This document shows positions 54,095 through 64,000 of a stretch of DNA of 64,000 nt, in pieces (within the stretch, counting starts at the first letter, position 1; each line of letters opens with the position of its first letter). The stretch lies in assembly GCA_037355855.1 (NCBI GenBank), contig CM074758.1, forward strand, positions 9,211,001-9,275,000, read 5' to 3'. This stretch comes from Pseudo-nitzschia pungens. Taxonomy: Eukaryota > Bacillariophyta > Bacillariophyceae > Bacillariales > Bacillariaceae. A model generated the notes under the pieces. That model made no database searches and was not told where the DNA came from. It was given only the letters and a program-made list of their open reading frames with translations. A program made the translations under genes and the position numbers.

Positions 54095-54571
54095 TGTTAA
54101 AATGTAGCTGAAACAGGGTTTAAGCTGATAGGTCCTAAGGCAAGCTTGGAGATGTACAGCAGGAGCAGCAAACCGGTTGAGGTGCCGGTCTGTTCTATCG
54201 ATAGTCTCGGATTCACCACTACGACCGAACGAATCGATCAGATCTATTCTAACTACCTCTTCTGGGCTCAGTCAGTTAGATCTTAGGCTTGTAGTTCTAC
54301 AGAGGCTGCTGGAGGAGCAGGATGTAAGTATCAAGGTATTCAAATCAGAGTTAAACTAAAGATGTGAGGACAACAACCTTGTCGGGAATTCGACGTTGCT
54401 GTCTTGTTAATTCTACTGAGTGGTTGCTGCTGCTGCTGCTTGTTTTCTTGTACTGTAAACTCAGTAGAAAATATTTTGTTTTCTTTACGCGCAGTGTGTG
54501 AGCGTTCATATGTAATGTATGTAGGGTTAAGGGTTTGTCAAACGAAAACCGATTTTGGTTACAATTTAACA
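54095..54571 (-). repeat. 3' LTR of element E2
   Basis: These 477 bp match 15021-15497 at a constant offset of 39074 with no indel. They include a (TGC)n run at 54425-54440. Blocks such as CGGTTGAGGTGCCGGTCTG and TCAAATCAGAGTTAAACTAA are shared with the shorter NE LTR. Confidence 0.93.
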
Positions 54572-54628
54572 CTCCCCATCTGTTCCTTGATTTTGCCATG
54601 TTCAATCTACCAACAGGGTATGATGTCA

Positions 54629-55555
54629 TCAATCTTGAATGAAAAGATCACCGGTGTTGCCTTCATAGTTGAAGATGGGTTTAATCAGGGAATAGACAGA
54701 ATTGTGACTCCAATGTTTGGTGAGGATGTCAGCACAGTTGTCCTTACCAACAATGTGTTGCAGGTTGATGAAGCCTCGTGCAATCATGCCTCGAACATAG
54801 TGATATGTGAGGATATTGTGTCTCTTGTGGAGTCTTGCATAAGGAAATGAAGCGCTGAGTACTTGCTTTTCATTGTCTCCCCATCCAAATGATGTGTCTT
54901 TGACAGGGATACCCATGTATCGAAATGATTGGCGCAAGTCTACAATCTGTTCAATGCATGTCCTTGCTGCAACAAATTCAGCACCAAAAGTTGCAGTTTC
55001 CACAGTGGATTGTTTCTTGGAGAACCACATGATTGGTGTTTTGTTTGCAAAATGCAGAATGCCAGTGACAGCTTTCCCAGAGAGAATATCATGCATGAGA
55101 TTTGCATCATAGAAATGGTTGAGGACAACAGGTTTGCCAAGTGGTGTTGGTGCATCAGTTGGCAGTTCTTCTTTGCATTCACCATACACACTGAGTGACC
55201 AATCGTGAGACTTGTTGTCAGAGGCAGAAACTGGGAGTTCTGGAGCTTGAGTGCGAAAGCGAATTTTGAATCCTTTGAACTTTGTTACATAACCGTAGAT
55301 GCGTTTTGCACGTTCCAAGTGGCCTTGTCTTGGTTGAGTTCTGAAACTAGACATTGTCATCACAGCTGTTTGAATATCAAAGCGCCCGATCGTGACAAGC
55401 CATTGGAGGGATCCAATCATGCTCTGGTATTTCTTGGTGTCTTCTTCATCAAGGAAGTCAGATGTGTCAAGTTCAGGATGGTCATTTTCTTCAAGTGGAG
55501 ACTGTGCTCTTGTTTTAGGTGCGCATCCAAACATCTGCTGATAAGAGGTTTCAAG
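54629..55555 (-). pseudogene. C-terminal RNase H part of the E2 polyprotein, separated by NE
   Basis: The last 301 or so residues of the polyprotein start here after the interrupting element. They are preceded by the C-terminal RT region (MFGCAPKTRAQ). RNase H landmarks are HFYDANLMHDILSGKAVTG, TFGAEFVAART, GWGDNEKQV and CADILTKHW. The sequence agrees with the same part of E1. Translation from the main start at 63988 cannot reach it because stops lie in NE, so the element is disabled unless NE is absent from some copies. Confidence 0.9.
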
Positions 55556-57339
55556 TGTTAAAATGTAGCTGAATTTAGCTCAGGGAATAAGGAGCAAGCT
55601 TGGAGATATTGCTGGTTGTAATGGCAAGGGCATGCAAACCGGTTGAGGTGCCGGTCTGTTCTGTCGATAGTCTCGGATTCACCACTACGACCAAAGGGGA
55701 AGACAGTTGGCCGGATCTATTCTAACTACCACTTGGCACAGTCAGTTAGATCCTAGATTTGTAGTTCTACAGGGAGTTGCTCAGGGAGCAGGATGTAGGT
55801 ATCAAGGTATTCAAATCAGAGTTAAACTAAAGATATGAGGACAGCAATCTTGTCAAGGAATCGACGTTGCTGTCTTGTTGTGTCTGCTGCTTGTTTTACA
55901 AGTTGTACGTGGAAGGTTGCTGTCAGTGTACAAGCAGTACTGGAATCCCTGTAGAAAACTATTGTGCGCATGGTGCGCGCATGCAATGAATCGTGTCACG
56001 GTTACAATTTAATACGCCCCATCTATGATCAGGGAAGCAAGAGAATCTTTCTTCGTTGTCATGGACATGTTGGAGCTGTGACACACACAGAAATGAATTG
56101 GATGAAAGGATGGGCAATAGCGCAAGGGAAATGCGCCCCACGTGTATGAGTAATGGCACAGAGCTTGAAAATGCGCCCCATGTTGTTGGGCAAGTACGCC
56201 CCATGTTGGTGGGCAGTAGCAGTTTGAAGATGCGCCCCATGTTTGGTGTGGGAAAGAATCAGGGATGTGTGGGATCTGAGAAGGGTGAGTTGGAGGAGTT
56301 GGTACGCTGCAAGATTTCCAATGGCAGCTCTCAAAGAGAACGCCCCAGATGACTGAAGGAAATGAAGCAGAGGACAGCAGTGAGACAGAAAAAGGGTCGA
56401 AAGTTTATCAGGGAGAGGTCAAGGAGTCAAGTCATGGGACTGGCTGTGTCGCCACCATAATAAGAATGGGACAAGGAGCTGTCGTAGCAAACGAGCAGCA
56501 ATCGGATCGGTCGTATAGAGTTGCGATCGTATTGTAGTAATCGTAGCGATCCTGTATCGGATTGCAATCGATCGGATTGTTCAATCGTAATGTTCAATCG
56601 ATAGGATGGATCGCCAAAGCAGTTGTCGGACTGGATGTCAAACGTATCAATCAAACGTAGATAGGATTACGTAAGTTGGGATTGATCAAACTTCGTGGAC
56701 GCGTATCATAGCAATCGTTCGAGTGTAGGCAGCTTGGTTATCGTGTCGATGGATGCAGTTGCTGTAGACGTTGGTAGGACGCCGCCGTTGGTTGAATGTG
56801 TTTGCGCATATGAGACCGGTGAGATTACAAAATGCCATCAGTTCCGGTGACAATATTCCAAAACGCCGTTGATGTTGCGGAAATGCCGGCGTCAAGGGAA
56901 AACACCATTCTGTGGTAAAAGGGTGTGTATGGTGTATTAAACAGGGTTAGTATACAGATGCGCTTGCAGCTGTAGTACAGGGGACAGGTGGAGGAGTATC
57001 AGGAGGGTATATATCAGGGAGAGGAGGTGTGGTCGAGAATGCCGGCAATTGGGGAAAACAATGTTCAGAAGCGCCGTTGATGTTGAGACTGATGGAAGGA
57101 CAAAATGCCGTCGTTGAACGCCGTTGATGTTGAGACTATTACAAAATGCCGTCGTTCACGCCGTTGATTTTGAGACTACCGATATTTCAAAATGCCGTCG
57201 TTGTTGGAAAACAGTGTTCAGGAAAGCCGTTGATTGTTGAGACCAGTGAGCCTGACTAGATCACAAGATGTGAAGGGGTTTGCATGATTGAGGTGATATG
57301 TTGTTGCGTCGGTTGAATTTGTTGAGGGACGTTGTTGTC

Positions 57340-57660
57340 ATTCGAAAACACCGTTGTCGTTCGAAAGCGCCGTTGTCGTTCGAAAACACCGTTAAAACAG
57401 CAGTTGCTGAGCGTTGAATTGTTGTTGTTCGAAAAACGCCGTTGTTGTCGTTCGAAAAACGCCGTTGTTGTCGTTCGAAAACAACGTTCGTGCTGTGGTG
57501 GATAAATCCAAGAAAGGTGTATCCGGCAAGGGAACAGGGGTATATTTGCCTGGTGGATACAAAGGGGGATACAGCTGTATTTGGAGAACACAGATCTATC
57601 AGTAGAAGGTTATATGTTGCTGCGTCGTTCGAAAACGCCGTTGTTTGCTTGTTGTTCGAA
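57340..57660. repeat. GTTCGAAAACGCCGTTG repeats inside NE
   Basis: At least six spaced copies of a motif around CGTTCGAAAAC and GCCGTTGTTGTCG occur, with related AAATGCCGTCGTTG copies upstream at 57105-57210. They are noncoding and their role is unknown; packaging or dimerisation signals are possible for such elements. Confidence 0.6.
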
Positions 57661-57894
57661 AAATTCTTTCTCCGTCAATTCTTGGAGTTTGAAGATGCCG
57701 TTTGTACTGTTTTATCTGTAATAACAAGGAGGATAATAATACCTGAAACGGCCTCGCAACAGGGAGCTTGGTGTTCCAGTATAAAATTATTTCTGTAACA
57801 GCGGCGTTCGTTGTGTTTTCGTCGTCGTCGTCGTTGTTCCTTGTTATTTCCGGGTTGCTTGTGGATCTCCAGCTTTGCAAGCTTAAAATAAGCT

Positions 57895-57908
57895 TGCGAC
57901 TGTTAATC
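57895..57908 (-). promoter_or_regulatory. Primer binding site of NE, tRNA-Asn anticodon arm
   Basis: TGCGACTGTTAATC directly abuts the 5' LTR, the same 14 bases as in element A. The flanking bases differ between the two elements (CTTGCG here, ACTGCG in A). The shared part is therefore set by the primer and not by common descent of the flank. Confidence 0.7.
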
Positions 57909-58372
57909 TGTTAAAATGTAGCTGAATTTAGCTCAGGGAATAAGGAGCAAGCTTGGAGATATTGCTGGTTGTAATGGCAAGGGCATGCAAACCGGTTGAG
58001 GTGCCGGTCTGTTCTGTCGATAGTCTCGGATTCACCACTACGACCAAAGGGGAAGACAGTTGGCCGGATCTATTCTAACTACCACTTGGCACAGTCAGTT
58101 AGATCCTAGATTTGTAGTTCTACAGGGAGTTGCTCAGGGAGCAGGATGTAGGTATCAAGGTATTCAAATCAGAGTTAAACTAAAGATATGAGGACAGCAA
58201 TCTTGTCAAGGAATCGACGTTGCTGTCTTGTTGTGTCTGCTGCTTGTTTTACAAGTTGTACGTGGAAGGTTGCTGTCAGTGTACAAGCAGTACTGGAATC
58301 CCTGTAGAAAACTATTGTGCGCATGGTGCGCGCATGCAATGAATCGTGTCACGGTTACAATTTAATATCAAG

Positions 58373-61300
58373 TTTGGAGATGAATTTGGATGGATCCATA
58401 CATAGGATCCCATGTTTGTCTCTTGTGAAACCACATCCAAGATGGAATTGCATGGGTCCTGAACCTTTGAGTTTGAAGTTGTAGGGTTCAGCTTGGAGGA
58501 CTTCAAGAAATTGGTTTGGTTCTGACATGCATACACAAAGATCATCAACATAGGTTGCCACATATTCATAAACAGGCTCCCCATGTTTGTTAACGCCAGG
58601 ACGCATGAAGATTTCAGCTTCATTCTTGGACCGTTCAAAACCTTGTTCAATGAGGCAGGCAGCGAGAAGGTCACCAAAACATTTCCCAGAAGATCGTAGG
58701 CCATAAAGAGCTTTGTGGATAAGCAGCATGTGACCTTTGAGTGGACCAAACTCTGGACCTGCTTTGATGCAGACCTTTTCAGAGGTTAGGGCTTCTAAAT
58801 AGGCATTTCCAATGTCAGTGCCCCATGCATCAAGGGAGTTGAGTTCAGCTGCAAACAGGCACATGCGAAGGCCCCGGAGTGACACCACACCAGCATACAC
58901 GCTGTCAAGTGGTACATCTGTGAGATTGCCATTGGCTACAAGTCTTGCCTTGTGACGTCCATCATGTTTGACGGCGAAGATCATGTGGACTTTGATTTGT
59001 TGATATCCAGAAGGAATGTTGGATGCTTCAAAGAGTCCATTGTCAATAAAGGTGTCATATTCATGGAGTTGTTGCATTTCAAGCTTGATGGCATCTTGCC
59101 ATTTGGTGTTGCCATTCTTGATGTCCAGTTGGACAGCTTCTTCATGATTGTTGGGGACTTGGAATCCATATTGGTATTTGGGACTGGTGTTGAAGGATCT
59201 GAGTTTGGCTTGTTTGGTGAGGCGCTCCAATTGTTTGGTACGTTTGGCCAGTTTGACAATGCGCCGAAGTCGTTTCCAACCTCTGGTTTGTAAGAGGTTG
59301 TGTTCCTTGGCATATTGTGCCACAGTGACAGGGTCATCAGCTGCCATTATGTTGAGTGGTTCAAAAGTACGTTCCATGTTTTCCCATTCAACCCATAGAT
59401 TGTAAAGGCTTCCCTTGTAGTCGGGATGACGGTGAGTCAATGGACCTTGGTGTCCAAGAATGCGTCTGAAGGCCCACAATGGGCCATCTTCTTGAGTTTC
59501 GTCACGATGGATGTGATTCATGATGTCATTGTATGCAATGACGTCATCAACAGTGTCATTGTCGTGGTTGCATTTGAACTTTATGAGGTCAGGGTTCGTT
59601 TGGAGCTTGTCAAGAATGCTGACAACAGTGGTTCGGGTCCTTGTGCCATCGGGATTGGAAATGAGGAAGGAACGTCCAATGAGATCATCAGGAGGGATGG
59701 CATCAATTGTTTGTAGCTCCCCATGTTGGTTGCATACAGGATTGCCATCATGGTCAAGTAGAACTACCTTCGATGGACCGGTGTCAGGAATGTAATCAAG
59801 GCTTGGATCAGCTGGTGAGACGCTTGTGTCAAGATAAGCAAGTTCAGGATCACCAAAATCTGATTCAAGGCGTGGAGTACCCGTTTTGTCTTTGGTGTAG
59901 ACCACCTGACGAAAAGGTGCATCACCCATCTCCCCATAGTTGTGCTTGAGTGGAACAATGTGCCATGTGCCATCAATCTGGGCATAAGTGTCAGAGGCAC
60001 GATAAACAGAAGAGGAAGCAGGTGAGACAGGAAGAGGATCAGACGCAGTGCGAGACGGAGTGTCACCAGAGGCAGTGGGTAGGTGAGAGGAATTGAGGTG
60101 TTGACGCCAGGCGAGGAAGGCATCGTCAGTGAAAGTCCCAGCACGTTGGTTGCGAGTAGAGGCATCTAAAGCAGTGCGGACATTGCTCCGAGGGACAATC
60201 TTGTTGGTGGCAGGGACCCAGATGTTGAAGGTCATGGCATTGCCGACGTGATCAGCGAGGCCAACGAAGTGCCCGAAGCGTTCGGTGGGAGACCCAAAGG
60301 GGGAGTCATCCACTTTGAAGTAGACAGGCTCGAACCAAAAGAATGCGGTGTAGGCAGAGATGTCACCAAGAGTGCCAGTGGCAATAAAAATGGGTTGACG
60401 ATCATGGAGAGTGGGGTCAGAGATATGGTTGAGTAAGCCAGCAATATATTGCATGCAGTGGAACCACAGGTGAGGGGGGGTGCCAGTGCGATCCATGACA
60501 CGATTGACAGTGCGGAGAAAGGTTTGATAGCGTCGCTCAAACTGGTTTTGGTGTTGGTAATATGGTTCAGATTGCCAGAGCCGAATCCAGAGGAGGCGAA
60601 GGTAGTCAAGAACACGGTTGCTGGCTTGGTATTTACCAGAGTCACAAAGCAGGCGAAGTGGTCGTCCCCAGGTGCGAACAAAATTCTGGAAGCAGGAAAG
60701 GAATTCACCGGTAGTTTTCATGGGTTCAACGTGGATGATGTGGGAAAGGCGTCCAAAGAAGAGTTGAGCCATTTTGGAACCTCCATCAATGGCGGGGGTG
60801 TCACAATAGATGGCATCGGAGAGGACATCATCATTAAAGGGACGGACATTCATGGCAGGTTGAGGTGCTTTGTAACGCTTGAAAAGGTTGCCGTCAGGAC
60901 TGTTGGGCATGGAACCGTATTGAGTGGAGTTCTGAAAGGTGGCATGAATCCTGTCAATGGGAATCCAGGCAAAGAATGGTTTCAGGGCGGCAAAGTCATG
61001 AGGAGTGGCAGCCGACGTGCGAGGTTGGTCGGTGGCAAAGAGGATGGGATCTGAGATGTCATCGTCAGATGGATCAAGTTTGGATTGGAGTGCGGTGAAA
61101 GCGCAGCGAGCGAGAAGTTCACTGTGAAAATAGTCAGCATCGTGAAGCCAAAATGAACCAGCAGCGATGGCCGAGGCAGAGACAGAAGGGCCAGGATTGT
61201 CAATGCTAGGGACGGGGACAAACTCGTGGAAGTGGACACAGGAACCAGGATTTAGGAGGGTGGTGTGAAACTGTGTGGAGGAATCAGGGTGCCTGGGGTT

Positions 61301-63988
61301 GAGATTGCGAGGATTGCCCTGTAGATCGATGTCAGGGTGAGGAAGGTCGGTGAGAGTGTCAGGGTATAATGCCACAAATGAGGGATCACTGGCATGGTAG
61401 TCTTGATCAAGGAGGGTGGGATCCCAAAATTGGTCAGAGGTCATGATCACATGGGGCAGGGAATCATATTCGGCTGGTGTGAATTTACGCATGCGCAGAT
61501 ATGGGAGCCCGTGTTGAATGGAGAGGGGAAAAACAAAGCCATCAGGAGTGGAGATGATTTGTTTGCCACCAGATTTGAGGGATTTGTCATCAACGGTGAG
61601 GTGGTGGGCTTCCAATTGAGCAGAGGAGATGATAGAGTCGTGTTTCCCAGTGTAGGCACATTCATGAAAAATCAGAATGACAGGACCACGGTTGGAGTGG
61701 CAATAAGCACCAGCAGTAGCAATTGGAATGTTCTGCATCTGATGATTGTTGATGCCAGTGACATGCACAAACCGTTTAGGGACATCGACAGAAATAAGGG
61801 TAGCATCGCGCCCAATGATACAGCCATTGGCACCACGATCGATCATGGCAAGATTGGGAGTGGAGAAACGACCCTGGCTGCAGCAATAAGTGTGGTGTTG
61901 GCAGGCTGACCAGTTGTGGGGGCTGGTATGTTGTTGGAGGAGATGGGTGACGGACTGACAAGCAATAGGATCATCGAACCGAGCAACAACAGAACTGGAA
62001 CCATCAGCCATGCGAGCAACAAGTTGAGTAGGTGGTTGGGGCTTGTTGTCAGCAAGGAGGCGTGCGGGATGCCCAGGGGACATGGAAGATGCAAGTGGAA
62101 GTTGGGTGTGTCCGGAGGGCTTGCTGGAGTGAGATTGCCTGGTGGTGGCGGGGCGTGTGGAAAGTTCTTGGAAGGACCCAGTGGGAGTGGAGCCGTGTTG
62201 GCGAGCAATCCATTGGGTGACCAAAGCATCGGAGGCATCGTTGGCAACATCATCGGAGGCATCGTAGGCAATATCACCAAAAGCAGAAGGATCAGAAAAG
62301 GTGGTAGAAGCCGGGAGGGATGCGGGTGCAGTGTATGGTCCAGTGAGAAGGTCAGTGGCATAGGCTTTGCGGCCAACAGGTTTAGTAGTTGGGGTGGAAA
62401 AGGAATGGAGGTCAGGGAATTTAGTGGGATTGAGAACAGCAATGAATTTGCGTTTATCCACAGGATTCATTTTTCGCCAAAGGGTCATGCCCTCAGGTGT
62501 GAGACTTTTCCAGAAAGAGTCAGGAAGGCGTGTGCTGGGATCAGGTTTACGGGGCTGAGAGGCACGGAAAGCAGCATAGGTTTGGACATCATCCATGAAG
62601 TCATCAGTCAACTCAGAGGCGTCAAGGAATGAAAAGGCTTCGTGGAGGTTGGCGCGAATGGTGCTCCGAGAAGTGGGCAAAGTGAGGGTTGCACGAGAGT
62701 CCAGTCGTGTTGCTTCAGCCAAGAGAGTGGTTTTGAGTTTAAGGATGTGGACAGTGTCGTTGCCTTGGGAAAGGTCACTAGTGGAAGGAAGAGGCACTTT
62801 GGAAAACTGGTCACTGAGATGAGCGTCATATGCACAGGCATTGAGAAGGAGGGTCCGAAGCATGTGATATTGCATGGGGGACTTGGGGGCTGTCATCTTG
62901 CATAAGAGGTCATATTGGTCAAACCAGTGGGTAAGAAATTTGACAGTGGATTCCTTCCAGGAGGCAAGGTTGAGGGATTGAAGGGTTTGGGTCTGTTTGG
63001 CAATGTCAAACTCTTGAGTGAAGGTCGATGCACGGAGTTTAATGTACTCAAAATAAGCAGCTCGTCCATCCATGGTGGGTGTGTGTGTTTGGACACAGGA
63101 GAGGGAGAGGTCAGACTTGAGGACACGGAGGATAAGAACCCAGAAAAAGGTGCATTGTTTCTGAAAGAGTTTGTGATGGTAGCCGTCGAGAGTGGAGGTA
63201 TCCCATTCAGGGTTAAGGAACTGGTCAACATCAAAGTCATAAGCAGCAAGTTGAGCACGAAAGCCGGTGAGCCAGGTTTCAAACCGAGTGTCATTCTTGA
63301 GAACATCAAAAACAGTGACATCATGGGATCGTTTGATCCAGTTCTCATATTTGAGTTGTTCATCGGTTTTGACAAAGCGGGAAGAGGAGGTGGGCTGTGT
63401 GCGGGAATTCAGGTCGTGTACATTCATTGGGTGGGTTGGTACAGGTTGGGTCGATGCTGGGGATGATAGTGTAGGACGATGAGTGCGTCGAAAAGCAATG
63501 AATGCATCGGAATCGTAGTTGGCGAAGTCCAGGGAGGCATCCGGGCTGATGGTAGCGTTAAGGTGGTTCATGTATGCAGCAAGCGTATTGAGACGGAAGG
63601 CATGGCTGCGGGAAATGGAGACATGTTTTCCGTTGTCTTGATACTGGAAACAGGAGATGAGTTCAGCAGAGAGGAACCGGAATTCTAACCAGGTAGTACA
63701 GCCGCTGAAGCGAAGAGCGTCACAGATGATATCTCCGTCTTCAGTATGTATGTTGAGGAAGTGCCGAAGGATGTGTGTGACATGAGGGTCAAACGAGGGA
63801 AAGAAGTCGCCGTCGTCGGTGGATGCATCATTCGCCTCGTTGGTGGTCGTGCTGGCGTGATCATCGGACATCGTGTTCGTGTTCGTGTTGAATCGGGTGC
63901 GAGCTGCAGTTTCAATAGATTGGAAGGTACGGTAGGTGTCTTCGTTGGATGTAGGGAACGGATCTCGTTGTCGGGTTCGGTATGGCAT
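58373..63988 (-). CDS. Gag-protease-integrase-RT part of the E2 polyprotein
   Basis: The start ATG is taken at 63988 (MPYRTRQRDPF). The frame runs 1877 residues and ends a few codons inside NE. Gag covers about residues 1-650 without an obvious CCHC knuckle, although a Cys/His cluster (CQHHTYCC) lies at 696-703. The protease motif is MIDRGANG (715-722), with Arg in place of the usual Ser or Thr after Asp. The integrase core shows D1063, D1116 and E1151. The RT has TDIGNAYLEA and YVDDL, the latter near residue 1810. The remaining RT and RNase H continue at 55555-54629. Apart from the NE insertion no damage is seen. Confidence 0.92.
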
Positions 63989-64000
63989 AGAGGTCCGAAA

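Larger units (their letters stand above)
55556..58367 (-). mobile_element. Non-autonomous LTR element NE nested in E2 pol
   Basis: The 459-bp LTRs at 55556-56014 and 57909-58367 look identical. A 5-bp target duplication, TCAAG, is at 55551-55555 and 58368-58372. Termini are TGTTAAAATG and AATTTAATA, so the right end lacks the usual CA. The 1.9-kb interior has no substantial reading frame. It contains repeated GCGCCCCATG motifs near the left LTR (56015-56240) and repeated GTTCGAAAACGCCGTTG motifs (57340-57660). A tRNA-Asn-type primer site precedes the right LTR, so it reads on the - strand. LTR blocks and the purine tract AGATGGGG are shared with E2, whose relatives probably mobilise it. Confidence 0.92.
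54095..64000 (-). mobile_element. Copia-type LTR retrotransposon E2, runs off the window, with nested NE
   Basis: The 3' LTR is 54095-54571 (477 bp, TGTTAAAATG to AATTTAACA) and looks identical to the left LTR of E1. The element reads on the - strand. Its 5' LTR, primer site and target duplication are beyond 64000. A purine tract (TGGGGAG) abuts the LTR at 54572. The body is interrupted at 55556-58367 by NE. E2 sits in an intron of gene 3, between CATGTTTT and the expected AG acceptor. Confidence 0.92.

Noticed and set aside
57895..57908. A tRNA-Asn gene
   Set aside because: Only the anticodon arm is present, with no acceptor stem or T arm around it; it is a primer site next to an LTR.

Overview
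The window looks like a nuclear contig from a eukaryotic alga, most probably a pennate diatom. This is inferred from abundant Ty1/copia-type LTR retrotransposons with single long gag-pol frames resembling diatom CoDi elements, short GT-AG introns, very patchy base composition with many pentanucleotide microsatellites, and a plant-type leucine-rich-repeat (LRR) membrane protein family. No RNA gene, CRISPR array or bacterial operon was seen. Species assignment is not possible from sequence reading alone.

The backbone is a tandem array of three paralogous units, all on the + strand. Each unit has a GC-rich, microsatellite-laden intergenic block (block A: about 5230-6620, 25260-27280, and 36421-37633 continuing at 41804-42107), then a stretch rich in the motif GTAAGGTTAC and in TACGGTA, then a conserved upstream block (block B: 7466-8734 plus 17797-18188; 28811-31255; 48990-50250), then a gene. 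The genes (gene 1, 18189-24565; gene 2, 31256-35827; gene 3, 50251-54094) share one architecture: about 12 predicted membrane segments, a cysteine-rich ectodomain with a Lin-12/Notch-like motif, and a run of near-identical 24-residue LRRs. Each LRR sits on its own 72- or 75-nt exon, separated by introns of about 122 bp, all in phase 1. Gene 1 has 17 such exons, gene 2 has 7, and gene 3 has 4 before a retrotransposon interrupts it. Genes 1 and 2 carry frameshifts; gene 3 is open as far as it can be read.

Mobile elements have split these units. Element A (8735-17796, copia, complete gag-pol on the - strand) sits in block B of gene 1 with a 5-bp target duplication, and a deleted copia copy E1 (15021-17618) is nested in its LTR. 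Block A of unit 3 is split by B (37634-41803, a gag-only non-autonomous LTR element) and C (42108-48468, its likely autonomous relative with intact gag-pol). C is flanked by a 263-bp direct duplication instead of a 5-bp one. Element E2 (54095 to beyond 64000) interrupts an intron of gene 3 and is itself interrupted inside pol by NE (55556-58367), a non-autonomous relative with 459-bp LTRs. A 735-bp hAT-type MITE (29018-29752) lies in block B of gene 2. The left end holds a 135-bp tandem repeat (1-812) and a large inverted repeat (about 3215-4345).

The most unusual content is the LRR micro-exon array joined to a 12-TM, Notch-motif protein. Next are an LTR scrap in frame inside an exon of gene 1, retrotransposon primer sites matching the anticodon arm of tRNA-Asn, and the 263-bp duplication around element C.
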